From Flavobacteriales bacterium (GTDB lineage: Bacteria > Bacteroidota > Bacteroidia > NS11-12g > UBA9320), in the NCBI GenBank assembly GCA_020635355.1, contig JACJZW010000005.1, forward strand, positions 127,801-191,800: a stretch of 64,000 bases of DNA, in the 5' to 3' direction. Under the pieces are notes generated by a model, which saw only the letters and a list, made by a program, of their open reading frames with translations, was not told the DNA's origin and did no database searches. How positions within the stretch are numbered: position 1 is the stretch's first letter; each line of letters opens with the position of its first letter. This document shows, piece after piece, positions 35,913-44,946 of this stretch. The position numbers and the translations under genes are program-made.

Positions 35913-36475
35913 ATGAGGTACGAGGATGTACCCTCTGTGCCCAGGTTCTTCCTTTGGGACCTCGACCTGTACTAAGCGCCGATGCCTCAGCACAAATAGC
36001 CATCATCGGACAGGCTCCTGGAACACGCGTTCACGAGACAGGTATTCCATGGAACGATCCCAGTGGAGAAACCCTTAGAATTTGGATGGACGTGTCCCGT
36101 GAGGATTTTTATGATGCTTCCCGGTTTGCGATCACACCAATGGGGTTTTGTTATCCGGGAAAGGGACCTTCGGGTGATCTCCCACCTCGTCCTGAATGCG
36201 CGGCCGCCTGGCATAAGAAAATATTTGATGCGCTTCCCAACATCGAAATTAAATTGTTGATTGGTCACTATGCGCAGCGCTACTATTTGGGGTCTGAGAT
36301 GAAAACAAACCTTACAGAGACCGTGCGGGCATTTCGCGATTTCCTACCGGAATTTCTGCCGTTGCCCCACCCATCGCCCCGAAATAGAATATGGCTTAAA
36401 CGAAATCCGTGGTTTGAAGCCGACGTAATTCCCGTTCTTCGGGAACGAATTCACCATAAGCGCAATGAGCATTAA
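35891..36475 (+). CDS. Fe-S uracil-DNA glycosylase family protein
   Basis: A 194-residue member of the UDG family 4/5-type group. Motif 1 is GQAPGTRVHE (Gly40 onward); motif 3 is LPHPSPRNRIWLKRNPWFE. Four Cys at CTLC (13, 16), GFC and PEC match the 4Fe-4S ligand layout of family 4. The general base position in motif 1 (Glu/Asn in other families) is not the usual residue, so substrate range is uncertain. It excises uracil or related lesions from DNA. Overlaps both neighbours. Confidence 0.85.
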   Translation: MGIEAILNEVRGCTLCAQVLPLGPRPVLSADASAQIAIIGQAPGTRVHETGIPWNDPSGETLRIWMDVSREDFYDASRFAITPMGFCYPGKGPSGDLPPRPECAAAWHKKIFDALPNIEIKLLIGHYAQRYYLGSEMKTNLTETVRAFRDFLPEFLPLPHPSPRNRIWLKRNPWFEADVIPVLRERIHHKRNEH

Positions 36476-36872
36476 GAAACAAGCAGCCAAAGATGGATCA
36501 TCTTCATCACTCCCAAAGGTGGTAAACCTATCTCGGGCATTTGACACCTTCTCTGAACACTGGTCGCCCAGAATTGCCGGAGAACTCAACGGGCAACAGG
36601 TTAAACTAGCCAAATTAAAGGGTGAATTTGTGTGGCATCATCACGACCATGAAGACGAATTATTTTTGGTGATTTCCGGTGAACTCATCATCGAATTTGA
36701 ACAAGGCTCCATTCAACTAAACCCCGGTGAATTCTGCATCATTCCCCGAGGAATAGAGCACAAACCTGTTGCACGTGATGAGGTGGAAGTCATGCTATTT
36801 GAACCCGCCACAACGCTCAACACCGGTCAGGTTAAAAACGAATTCACGCGGGATTCACTCAATCACATCTGA
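36465..36872 (+). CDS. Cupin-domain protein
   Basis: A 135-residue single-domain cupin: motif 1 WHHHDHEDELFLVISGE and motif 2 NPGEFCIIPRGIEHKPVA, with conserved His/Glu metal ligands. Enzymatic role unknown; small cupins bind metal and may be dioxygenases or sugar isomerases. It starts 11 nt inside the glycosylase gene, ending the overlapping run that begins at ybaB. Confidence 0.88.
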   Translation: MSIKKQAAKDGSSSSLPKVVNLSRAFDTFSEHWSPRIAGELNGQQVKLAKLKGEFVWHHHDHEDELFLVISGELIIEFEQGSIQLNPGEFCIIPRGIEHKPVARDEVEVMLFEPATTLNTGQVKNEFTRDSLNHI

Positions 36873-36898
36873 ACCAAACAGTTCTGATTGTGCCGTGT

Positions 36899-36906
36899 TA
36901 CCTTTG
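36899..36906 (+). promoter_or_regulatory. -7 box 5 nt before the HscA-like gene
   Basis: TACCTTTG, a perfect TAnnTTTG match, with the ATG at 36912. No good TTTG -33 at 19-21 bp. Confidence 0.45.
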
Positions 36907-36911
36907 CGGCC

Positions 36912-38780
36912 ATGTCGCGCATCTCGATTGACATTTCTTCCGGTTCAATCCGTAAAAACAAGGACTATGTGGTGGGTATTGATCTCGGTACCACCAACTC
37001 GCTCATTGCGGTTGTTCCGGATAATTCCGGTAACCCGAAGGCACTAAAAACCAAGTATGACGAGTATGTCCTAACGCCTTCGATTGTTCACCTCAACCCG
37101 GATGGTCACTTTTTAGTAGGAACACCTGCACGTGAGGAGTTGAGTGCCCAACCTGAATCCACGGTTTATTCCGTGAAGCGATTGTTGGGACGATCCTACA
37201 AGGACCTGGAAGATCATCGAGATAATCTGGGTTATCAGATTATTGATCAGGACGACGACAATCTGGTAAAGATTAAACTGGGCAATCGGTTTTACACGCC
37301 CATTGAGCTATCCGCTGAGATTTTGAAGGAACTCAAGCGTAAGGCTAAATCAGTTTTGGGATCAGAGATCACACGTGCGGTAATCACAGTACCAGCGTAT
37401 TTCAATGACTCGCAACGTCAGGCAACTCGCGATGCCGGCAAACTGGCTGGTTTGGAAGTATTGCGAATTGTAAATGAACCCACAGCCGCCAGTCTGGCGT
37501 ATGGCCTCAATAGCTCAGACAACAACGATAAGGTTATTGCCGTATACGATCTGGGTGGAGGAACCTTTGATATCTCCATCCTTCGCATTGAAGAGGGCGT
37601 TTTTGAAGTGTTGGCCACCCATGGCGATACGTATTTGGGTGGAGACGATATCGACCGTAACATCATTGATCACTGGAAAACAGTGAATCCGGAATTGGAT
37701 AATGACGTTCAATCATTCACCGATCGATCGGCCATTCGCCTTTTGGCGGAAGAGGCTAAAAAAGTCTTAAGTGAACAAAATGAGGTTTCATTGACCTACA
37801 AGGGTCATACCCTGTCCCTTGATCGGGAACAGCTTCAGGCCTGTTTGCAACCCATTCTGAATCGTACCCTGGAATCATGCCGGCAATCTGTTCGTGATTC
37901 CGGACTGGCCCTTTCGGAGATTCAGGAAGTGGTGTTGGTGGGCGGCTCAACCCGATCACCTTTTGTGAAAGAGTTTGTGGCTAATTACTTCACTCACTCA
38001 CACGTCAATGATTCGCTCAATCCGGATGAAGTGGTGGCATTGGGTGCGGCGGTTGAAGCCGACATACTCGCAGGAAATCGGGATGATTTGTTGCTGTTGG
38101 ATGTGACCCCTTTGTCGTTGGGAATTGAAACGATGGGTGGGTTGATGGATGTGATCATCCCCAGAAATTCCAAAATTCCAACGGCAGCCGGCCGAAACTA
38201 TACAACATCGGTAGATGGTCAGGTCAATTTGAAAGTATCGGTGTTTCAAGGTGAACGGGATACCGTGGCCGACAACCGGAAACTGGCCGAGTTTAACCTA
38301 ACGGGTATTCCGGCCATGCCGGCTGGTTTGCCTAAAATCGAAATAACCTTTCAACTCAATGCCGATGGCATTCTGAGTGTGACCGCCAAAGAGCTTCGTT
38401 CCGGTGTTCATCAAAGCATCGACGTGGTTCCCAAATACGGTCTTACAGACGAGCAAGTAGAAACCATGCTATTGGAATCGGTGAAGAATGCTGAACGCGA
38501 TATGGCCTACCGTTCACTGAATGAAGCACGCAACGAGGCACGATTCCTCATGCTGAATGCTGAAAAGTTTATTGAACAGCATGCCGATGTTTTTGTGGAA
38601 GATGAAATTCATCAAACCCGAAACATTATCACCAAATTGCAACAAGCTGTGCAAGGAGAAAACAAGGATGAGATTCTCACCGTTCACGAAGAACTAAGTT
38701 CCTACACAAAACCGTTTGCTGAACGCGTTATGGATACCACCATTTCACGTGCACTGCGCGGAAAGGCCATTGATTCATGA
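36912..38780 (+). CDS. HscA/DnaK-like Hsp70 chaperone
   Basis: A 622-residue Hsp70. Phosphate-binding motif GIDLGTTNSLIAV follows a short N-terminal extension, DLGGGTFDISIL and the adenosine motif VVLVGGSTRSPF are intact, and the substrate-binding domain is complete, with no acidic EEVD tail. Length and extension fit the HscA-like Hsp70 of Bacteroidota rather than canonical DnaK, but no isc/suf genes are near. ATG 36912 chosen over an upstream frame to 36888. Overlaps the barrel gene as ATGA. Confidence 0.85.
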   Translation: MSRISIDISSGSIRKNKDYVVGIDLGTTNSLIAVVPDNSGNPKALKTKYDEYVLTPSIVHLNPDGHFLVGTPAREELSAQPESTVYSVKRLLGRSYKDLEDHRDNLGYQIIDQDDDNLVKIKLGNRFYTPIELSAEILKELKRKAKSVLGSEITRAVITVPAYFNDSQRQATRDAGKLAGLEVLRIVNEPTAASLAYGLNSSDNNDKVIAVYDLGGGTFDISILRIEEGVFEVLATHGDTYLGGDDIDRNIIDHWKTVNPELDNDVQSFTDRSAIRLLAEEAKKVLSEQNEVSLTYKGHTLSLDREQLQACLQPILNRTLESCRQSVRDSGLALSEIQEVVLVGGSTRSPFVKEFVANYFTHSHVNDSLNPDEVVALGAAVEADILAGNRDDLLLLDVTPLSLGIETMGGLMDVIIPRNSKIPTAAGRNYTTSVDGQVNLKVSVFQGERDTVADNRKLAEFNLTGIPAMPAGLPKIEITFQLNADGILSVTAKELRSGVHQSIDVVPKYGLTDEQVETMLLESVKNAERDMAYRSLNEARNEARFLMLNAEKFIEQHADVFVEDEIHQTRNIITKLQQAVQGENKDEILTVHEELSSYTKPFAERVMDTTISRALRGKAIDS

Positions 38781-39421
38781 TCTTGAAACGCTTCATATCA
38801 TTGCTTCCGTTACTCGTCCTTCTGGGATGGGTTTCCACTTCATGGGCACAACCGTTCCGGGATGGCGAGGATTATAAACTGGGCGTTACCATGGGATTGA
38901 ACGTAACGCAACTAACCGGCACAGAATTAAAAGATCCCGGGATTAAAACAGGTATGGTTATCGGAGCTTACTACCGAAAAGAACTTACCAAGAATTGGCA
39001 CCTCAGTTCTGAGATTGCCTTCTCGCTTCGCGGTTCCAATTTTGCGCATGGCGCGGAGAATGAATATTATGCCATGAAGTTTGTATACATGGACTTTCCG
39101 TTGGCCCTGATGTATAAGGTGGTTGATGACGAAAACAAACAATTCGCCTTGATAGGCCTGGAACCATCCTACATGCTTCAGTCTGAAATTTACATCAACC
39201 CGGAATTCCGGGCTCAATACCGGAATTATGGATTCAAACCGTTTGATCTGGCTACGCAGGTAGGCTATCATTTTGATTTCTATTATTTTGGATTTCGCCC
39301 TTCCATCAAGATTGGTCTGTTGAACATTAACGATAATCTGAACCTGGAAGGCGTAACGCCGGAAACCGGAAAAGGTGGAAGCATTCGTAACTTTACGATG
39401 GATTTTAAATTTTTCTTTTAG
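38777..39421 (+). CDS. PorT-like outer-membrane beta-barrel protein
   Basis: A 214-residue secreted protein (signal peptide SLLPLLVLLGWVSTSWAQ) with the OMP_b-brl_2/PorT pattern: LGVTMGLNVTQLTGTEL, GAYYRKELTKNWHLSSEIAFSLRG, and a C-terminal strand ending in Phe (MDFKFFF). No enzymatic motif. Located between an Hsp70 and a lytic transglycosylase with 1-4 nt overlaps. Confidence 0.82.
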   Translation: MILKRFISLLPLLVLLGWVSTSWAQPFRDGEDYKLGVTMGLNVTQLTGTELKDPGIKTGMVIGAYYRKELTKNWHLSSEIAFSLRGSNFAHGAENEYYAMKFVYMDFPLALMYKVVDDENKQFALIGLEPSYMLQSEIYINPEFRAQYRNYGFKPFDLATQVGYHFDFYYFGFRPSIKIGLLNINDNLNLEGVTPETGKGGSIRNFTMDFKFFF

Positions 39422-40356
39422 TGCGATCGAAACTTGGAATACTCGTTGGACTGGTATCCTTCCTGGTTCTCATGATAGGGATGGTTGCTTCCCGGTCGGA
39501 AGAACCTATTCCGGAGACTGCGGTCACGCAACAAGAAGCAGAGTTTAAGGTTCGTTCGGCCATTATACCTGACCAACTCACCTTTGCCGGTGAACCTGTG
39601 CCACTGGATGATTGGAATGTTCGGGAACGATTGGAGCGTGAGTTGCTGATCAATACGTATTGGCAGTCCAATACGCTTCTCATGATTAAACGCACTCGTC
39701 GGTATTTCGACCGGATTGAGAAGGTGTTAAACCAGCAAAATGTTCCAACCGACTTCAAATATCTGGCCCTGGCCGAAAGCGGTTTGCAGAACACCCAATC
39801 ACCTGCGGGTGCAGAAGGGATGTGGCAATTCATCGAATCCACCGGTGAATCGTACGGATTGAAGATCACGTCTGAAATTGATCAGCGATACGATTTGGAA
39901 AAAGCAACCGCAGCGGCAGCTGCTTATTTGACCAAGTGCAAAGACGATCTGGGGAATTGGACCAACGCAGCTGCAGCCTTTAATCGGGGTAGAAACGGCT
40001 TGCGTCGCGATATCAACAAGCAGAAGGATTCCAGCTTCTATCGGCTCTACCTCAACACGGAAACCAGCCGGTACGTCTTCCGCATCCTTGCCTTGAAACT
40101 GATTTGTGAACAACCTGCTACGTATGGCTTTGACATAACCGATGCCGATTATTACCTGCCGGTTCCCAGCTATACGGTGAAGGTAGACACCACCATTCAC
40201 AGTTTGGTTGATTTTGCGCAACAACACGGAACGACGTATCGGGATGTAAAACTATTGAACCCGTGGTTGCGGGACGATCACCTGACGCTTGTGCGCGACA
40301 CGATGTATATCCGACTTCCCGAGCTGCTGGCTGAAGGAGTGGATGAGCAGCACTGA
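39421..40356 (+). CDS. Lytic murein transglycosylase (SLT/MltD-like)
   Basis: A 311-residue protein with an N-terminal anchor (LVGLVSFLVLMIGMVAS) and a GH23 domain with catalytic Glu119 in LALAESGLQN, followed by AGAEGMWQFIESTGESYGL and AAAAFNRG. It cleaves peptidoglycan strands. A beta-rich C-terminus (YTVKVDTTIHSLVDFAQQHG) resembles a reduced LysM. GTG start overlaps the previous TAG by one base. Its stop abuts the stop of the minus-strand gene. Confidence 0.9.
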   Translation: MRSKLGILVGLVSFLVLMIGMVASRSEEPIPETAVTQQEAEFKVRSAIIPDQLTFAGEPVPLDDWNVRERLERELLINTYWQSNTLLMIKRTRRYFDRIEKVLNQQNVPTDFKYLALAESGLQNTQSPAGAEGMWQFIESTGESYGLKITSEIDQRYDLEKATAAAAAYLTKCKDDLGNWTNAAAAFNRGRNGLRRDINKQKDSSFYRLYLNTETSRYVFRILALKLICEQPATYGFDITDADYYLPVPSYTVKVDTTIHSLVDFAQQHGTTYRDVKLLNPWLRDDHLTLVRDTMYIRLPELLAEGVDEQH

Positions 40357-40692
40357 TCAGAACAATTCTTCGTCTTCGAAGTAACTTATGATGTGCTGCC
40401 GTAACAGCGTTTCCTGCTCAAACACATCCCCAAAAGGTAAATCATTCACCTTCTCCCATTGCGGCCAACCCCGGTAGTTGTGGCCCCGTAATTCATAATA
40501 TCCACTGGACGAAAACAATCGGCAAACGGCTATGTGCATCAGCCGCACCTTTTCTTCCTTGGTAAACGATTCCTTCAATTGTCCCAGTTCCCGAATACCA
40601 ATCACCAGTAAAATGGCATTCATATCCATCTTCTTACCAAATTGATCTTCGAGTCGGTTTACAACCAATCGCCACTTTTCATTCGCGTCCAT
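40357..40692 (-). CDS. Conserved hypothetical protein (Flavobacteriia)
   Basis: A 111-residue soluble protein: EKWRLVVNRLEDQFGKKMDMNAILLVIGIRELG, then KEEKVRLMHIAVCRLFSSSGYYEL and a C-terminal ISYFEDEELF. I recognise the pattern as a conserved family in Flavobacteriia without a known role. ATG 40692 is preferred (frame open to 40701). It shares a short intergenic region with prfA. Confidence 0.8.
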   Translation of the reverse strand: MDANEKWRLVVNRLEDQFGKKMDMNAILLVIGIRELGQLKESFTKEEKVRLMHIAVCRLFSSSGYYELRGHNYRGWPQWEKVNDLPFGDVFEQETLLRQHIISYFEDEELF

Positions 40693-40741
40693 GGCGGGCA
40701 AAGATCACGGATTGCACGCAAAGACTATTGCGGTTTACACC

Positions 40742-40749
40742 TAATTTTG
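40742..40749 (+). promoter_or_regulatory. -7 promoter box of prfA
   Basis: TAATTTTG matches TAnnTTTG and lies 11 bp before the prfA ATG. No good TTTG -33 element. Confidence 0.45.
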
Positions 40750-40760
40750 CCGACTTTATC

Positions 40761-41834
40761 ATGCTGGACAAACTCGAAGCCATACACCACCGGTATCTGC
40801 AGGTTGAACTAAAGCTCAGCGATCCGGATGTACTCTCAGACGTGAAGCAGTTCAATGCCTTGAATAAAGAGTACGGTGAGCTGCGTGAAATCAATGACAT
40901 GTACCACACCTACAAAAAGGTTGTGGATGATTTGCAGGGTGCCAAAGAGGTGTTAAAAACCGAGTCTGATGAAGACATGAAGGCACTGGCGAAGGAGGAA
41001 ATTGATCTGTTAACCAACCAGCGGGGAAAACTGGAAGAGGAGATCAAATGGATGCTCATTCCAAAGGACCCCGACGATGATAAAAATGCCATCATGGAGG
41101 TCCGATCTGGAACGGGAGGCGATGAGGCCAGTTTGTTTGCCGGCGACCTCTACCGGATGTATCAGCGATACTGTGCCGACAAAGGTTGGAAAACCGAAGT
41201 GGTGGAAATGATGGAAGGAACCGTTGGCGGATTCAATAAAATCGTTTTTGAAGTTTCCGGGAACAACGTCTATGGTACGCTCAAATTCGAAAGCGGAGTA
41301 CATCGGGTGCAACGGGTGCCGGACACGGAAAGTCAGGGTCGGGTGCATACCAGCGCAGCTACGGTTGCGGTTTTGCCGGAGGCCGATGAGGTAGATGTGA
41401 AGCTGGATATGGGCGATGTGAGACGGGATACCTTCCGGGCGTCGGGTGCTGGCGGACAGCACGTAAACAAGACGGAATCTGCGATTCGATTGACCCACCT
41501 TCCAACGGGAATTGTGGTTGAATGTCAGGACGGACGATCCCAACATCAGAATTACGAAAAAGCCTTGATGGTGCTCAGAACCCGTATTTATGAACGCGAA
41601 GTGGAAGCCCATCAGCAAAAGATTGCCGCCGAACGAAAATCACTGGTTTCCACAGGAGATCGATCGGCCAAAATACGTACATACAACTTCCCTCAAAGTC
41701 GGATTACCGATCATCGAATCGGCCTTACGATGTATAATTTGTCGGAGGTGATGAACGGACAAATTCAGGACATAATCGATCAGCTAAAAATCGCAGAGAA
41801 CACAGAGAAACTTAAGGCCGGAGGACTCGAATAA
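40761..41834 (+). CDS. prfA: Peptide chain release factor 1
   Basis: A 357-residue class I release factor. The GGQ motif is in ASGAGGQHVNKTESA. Domain lengths match RF1, and the codon-recognition segment region is typical of RF1 rather than RF2; RF2-type programmed frameshift is absent. It terminates translation at UAA/UAG. ATG 40761 chosen by the family N-terminus (MLDKLEAIHHRYLQVE). Confidence 0.95.
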   Translation: MLDKLEAIHHRYLQVELKLSDPDVLSDVKQFNALNKEYGELREINDMYHTYKKVVDDLQGAKEVLKTESDEDMKALAKEEIDLLTNQRGKLEEEIKWMLIPKDPDDDKNAIMEVRSGTGGDEASLFAGDLYRMYQRYCADKGWKTEVVEMMEGTVGGFNKIVFEVSGNNVYGTLKFESGVHRVQRVPDTESQGRVHTSAATVAVLPEADEVDVKLDMGDVRRDTFRASGAGGQHVNKTESAIRLTHLPTGIVVECQDGRSQHQNYEKALMVLRTRIYEREVEAHQQKIAAERKSLVSTGDRSAKIRTYNFPQSRITDHRIGLTMYNLSEVMNGQIQDIIDQLKIAENTEKLKAGGLE

Positions 41835-41905
41835 TACCCACAATCGGTGTTTATAAATTGTGTGTTTTAATCACACACTGTCATCGTGTCACCATTGCAT
41901 CAATT

Positions 41906-41913
41906 TATCTTTG
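41906..41913 (+). promoter_or_regulatory. -7 promoter box of glnA
   Basis: TATCTTTG, a perfect TAnnTTTG match, 49 bp before the glnA ATG, leaving about 43 nt of leader. Confidence 0.5.
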
Positions 41914-41962
41914 TCGTTTGCTATACCACCCATCTCACTCTATTCATAAAACAACCGAAGTC

Positions 41963-44134
41963 ATGAGATTTAAAGCACTTGAAATTGCTCAATCACGTTT
42001 ACCCAAACATGTAGCCGGCGACGGTAACACCGTCCAGCAGATTTTTGCCGCCAATGTCTTCAATGACGATGCCATGCAGAAATACCTGGATAAAGCTAGC
42101 TACAAGGCCATCAAAAGTGCCATTGAAGACGGAACTAAAATAGATCGGGAGGTAGCCTCTCAAATAGCTGCAGGCATGAAAGCCTGGGCCATGGAGCGCG
42201 GTGTAACACACTACACGCATTGGTTTCAGCCGTTGACCGGAACTACTGCAGAAAAACACGATTCCTTTTTCGAACCTCAAAACGGACGAGCGGTTGCAAA
42301 ATTTAGTGGTGATTCACTCGTTCAGCAAGAACCGGATGCGTCCAGCTTGCCATCGGGAGGACTTCGGAACACCTTTGAAGCGCGCGGATACACGGCCTGG
42401 GATCCCTCATCGCCCGCCTTCATTTACGAAAATACCAGCGGGAAAACCCTTTGTATTCCAACCGTCTTTGTTTCCTACAACGGGCAGGCGCTTGACTACA
42501 AAGCCCCTCTTTTGAAATCGCTTACTGCATTGGATAAAGCCGCCACAGCGGTGTGTAAATACTTCTTCACCGATGTGAAAAAGGTGAAAGGATCACTGGG
42601 AATTGAGCAGGAATACTTCCTCGTTGACAAAGCCCTTTACAATGCTCGTCCGGATCTGATCCAGTGTGGCAGAACACTCTTCGGCTATGCTGCAGCCAAA
42701 AATCAGCAGATGGAAGACCACTACTTTGGTTCCATTCCTGATCGGGTATACAACTACATGTATGACTTCGAAATCGAAGCACTGAAGCTGGGCATTCCAC
42801 TGCGAACCCGTCACAATGAAGTAGCTCCGGGTCAATACGAATGTGCCCCACAATTTGAGGAAATTAACCTCGCCGTGGATCACAATCAATTGCTGATGGA
42901 TTTGATGGATGAAGTGGCAGACCGACACGGATTTAAGGTGTTGCTTCACGAAAAACCATTTGCCGGTATCAACGGTAGTGGAAAGCACAACAATTGGTCA
43001 ATGATTACCGATACCGGGGTGAACCTCCTCGGACCGGGTAATGATCCGGAATCCAACTTGAGCTTCCTCACCTTCTTTATCAATACCATCAAAGCGGTTC
43101 ACGACAATGCCGATTTGATACGTGCCAGCATCGCCACCGCATCAAATGATCACCGATTGGGCGCCAACGAAGCTCCTCCGGCCATCATTTCCATTTTCGT
43201 AGGTTCAACCCTGTTCAACCTGATGCAAAATCTCCTGGATGGTGTTAAATCCAATCAGGGCAAGTGGGACAAAACCATTAACATTCCACAAATTCCTGAA
43301 ATCCTGGTAGACAACACAGACCGAAACCGGACCTCACCGTTTGCCTTCACCGGGAACAAATTTGAATTACGCGCCGTGGGCTCACTCCAGAACAGTTCGT
43401 CTCCAATGACGGTTCTCAACGCCGCCATGGCCAATCAATTACTTAGCTTCAAATCCGAGGTTGATGCCTTGATCAAGGCTAAATCACATAAGAAAAAAGA
43501 CGCCATTCTGCAGGTGCTTACCGGGTATCTCCGCGATTCCAAGCGCATCCTGTTCGAAGGAAACGGCTACAGCGATGAATGGGTGGAAGAAGCCGCCAAA
43601 CGAGGCCTATCCAACATCAAGGATACCCCATCATCTTTGGTGGCGTATATCTCCAAGCATACGATGGATATGATGTCCCGTTTGGACATTCTGAGCAATG
43701 AAGAACTCCATGCCCGATATCACATCCAGTTGGAAGATTACATCAAGAAAATTCAAATTGAAGGACGGTTGATAGACGACATGGTTTACACCTCCATTCT
43801 ACCGGTGGCCATTCAATATCAACATGCCCTGGCCGATACCATCGCATCCATGAACGCGGCAGGTTTAGGTAAAAAAGAGACCGCTGCGCATCTGGACATC
43901 ATGAAGGAACTTTCCGGTCATATCAGCGGACTTAAATCCAGTACCGACAAAATGGTGGAGGAACGCAAAAAGGCCAATACCATTGACGATGTGGTTAAAC
44001 GAGCTCAAGCATACTGTTTCAAGGTGAAAGATCAGTTCGAAGACATTCGGGGGCACGCTGATAAATTGGAACGCATGGTAGACGACAAACTCTGGAGTTT
44101 ACCGAAGTACCGCGAATTGCTTCACATCAAGTAA
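41963..44134 (+). CDS. glnA: Glutamine synthetase, type III (GSIII)
   Basis: A 723-residue GSIII, the large type found mainly in Bacteroidota and cyanobacteria. Typical blocks are HYTHWFQPLTGTTAEKHDSF, GLRNTFEARGYTAWDPSSP, GSLGIEQEYFLVD, NGSGKHNNWSM and NDHRLGANEAPPAI. It joins ammonia and glutamate using ATP. The frame extends upstream to 41858, but the ATG at 41963 matches the family start (MRFKALEIAQ). No amt/glnB genes follow. Confidence 0.96.
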   Translation: MRFKALEIAQSRLPKHVAGDGNTVQQIFAANVFNDDAMQKYLDKASYKAIKSAIEDGTKIDREVASQIAAGMKAWAMERGVTHYTHWFQPLTGTTAEKHDSFFEPQNGRAVAKFSGDSLVQQEPDASSLPSGGLRNTFEARGYTAWDPSSPAFIYENTSGKTLCIPTVFVSYNGQALDYKAPLLKSLTALDKAATAVCKYFFTDVKKVKGSLGIEQEYFLVDKALYNARPDLIQCGRTLFGYAAAKNQQMEDHYFGSIPDRVYNYMYDFEIEALKLGIPLRTRHNEVAPGQYECAPQFEEINLAVDHNQLLMDLMDEVADRHGFKVLLHEKPFAGINGSGKHNNWSMITDTGVNLLGPGNDPESNLSFLTFFINTIKAVHDNADLIRASIATASNDHRLGANEAPPAIISIFVGSTLFNLMQNLLDGVKSNQGKWDKTINIPQIPEILVDNTDRNRTSPFAFTGNKFELRAVGSLQNSSSPMTVLNAAMANQLLSFKSEVDALIKAKSHKKKDAILQVLTGYLRDSKRILFEGNGYSDEWVEEAAKRGLSNIKDTPSSLVAYISKHTMDMMSRLDILSNEELHARYHIQLEDYIKKIQIEGRLIDDMVYTSILPVAIQYQHALADTIASMNAAGLGKKETAAHLDIMKELSGHISGLKSSTDKMVEERKKANTIDDVVKRAQAYCFKVKDQFEDIRGHADKLERMVDDKLWSLPKYRELLHIK

Positions 44135-44186
44135 GGTTTATCCGGTATCGTCCGGATTTTCCAACCTGCCACTTCTTTCTTACGTC

Positions 44187-44235
44187 ATGATGGTGTTCAT
44201 GCCCCGTCTGTGACGTCATTGCTTCTCACCATCAT
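44187..44235. repeat. Inverted repeat upstream of the TPR lipoprotein gene
   Basis: ATGATGGTG (44187-44195) and CACCATCAT (44227-44235) form a perfect 9-bp inverted repeat around a 31-nt loop containing the 8-bp palindrome TGACGTCA (44211-44218). It could be an operator or the glnA terminator region; no T-run follows. Confidence 0.4.
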
Positions 44236-44303
44236 ATTGGTTGATTTTGAGATGAACCGCGTTGATTGGGGCCAATTATACACCCTAAATCAACTTGAAT
44301 ATC

Positions 44304-44735
44304 ATGAAATTAAATCAATCAACCCTTATGGCCCTTCTGATCATCAGCTCCCTCGTGATTGGATGCAAATCCGGTCTTGAAGTAGCCAATGAACAATTCA
44401 ACCTCCACGAGTATGCCGTGGCTGCCCTTCGTTACGAGAAACTGCTTAAGGACCCGAAGTTATCCAAACTTCAGAAGCAGACTATTGCCTTTCAGGCCGG
44501 TGAGGCTTACCGTCTGAATCACGACACCAAAAATGCCTTAAAGATGTATGCTAAATCCATGGTCTACGGTCGCAAGGATTCTATTGTTCAGTTTCGTAAG
44601 GCGGAAATGTTGATGCGCCAACAACGCTATGAAGAAGCCCTGGATGCCTTTCATCGGTACAAAAAGGACTTCCCTGACGACAAAGATGTAGATCGATTAA
44701 TAGCGGGATGTGAAATGGCATTAAAAAATCAATAG
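44304..44735 (+). CDS. TPR lipoprotein, short paralog of the downstream PorE-like protein
   Basis: A 143-residue lipoprotein (lipobox VIGC, Cys21) consisting only of a TPR domain. It is closely similar over its full mature length to residues 23-142 of the next gene, sharing blocks such as GEAYRLNHD, KNALKMYAK, YGRKD, FRKAEMLM and DVDRLI. ATG 44304 preferred over a TTG at 44295. It looks like a partial tandem duplication that kept a complete signal and stop. Confidence 0.8.
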   Translation: MKLNQSTLMALLIISSLVIGCKSGLEVANEQFNLHEYAVAALRYEKLLKDPKLSKLQKQTIAFQAGEAYRLNHDTKNALKMYAKSMVYGRKDSIVQFRKAEMLMRQQRYEEALDAFHRYKKDFPDDKDVDRLIAGCEMALKNQ

Positions 44736-44824
44736 TAAAGCCATCAAACAGATCCCGTTGAAATCCGACATTTCAAATCTTTTAACCCACTACCCAACCT
44801 GCGAATATTTGGTTGCGTCATTGA

Positions 44825-44880
44825 GGTGGAAAAAGCCCCTTCAAAGAATGCTATCTCATTCATTTCCACCGACAAAAATT
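44825..44880. repeat. Inverted repeat between the two TPR lipoprotein genes
   Basis: GGTGGAAA (44825-44832) and TTTCCACC (44873-44880) form an 8-bp perfect inverted repeat with a 40-nt loop. No T-run, so a terminator is unlikely. Confidence 0.3.
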
Positions 44881-44946
44881 ATTTGGAATTGGGATGTATT
44901 TTGTTGATTTTTGGCGATTAGAACGAACCGGAAAACCTAATTTGGT

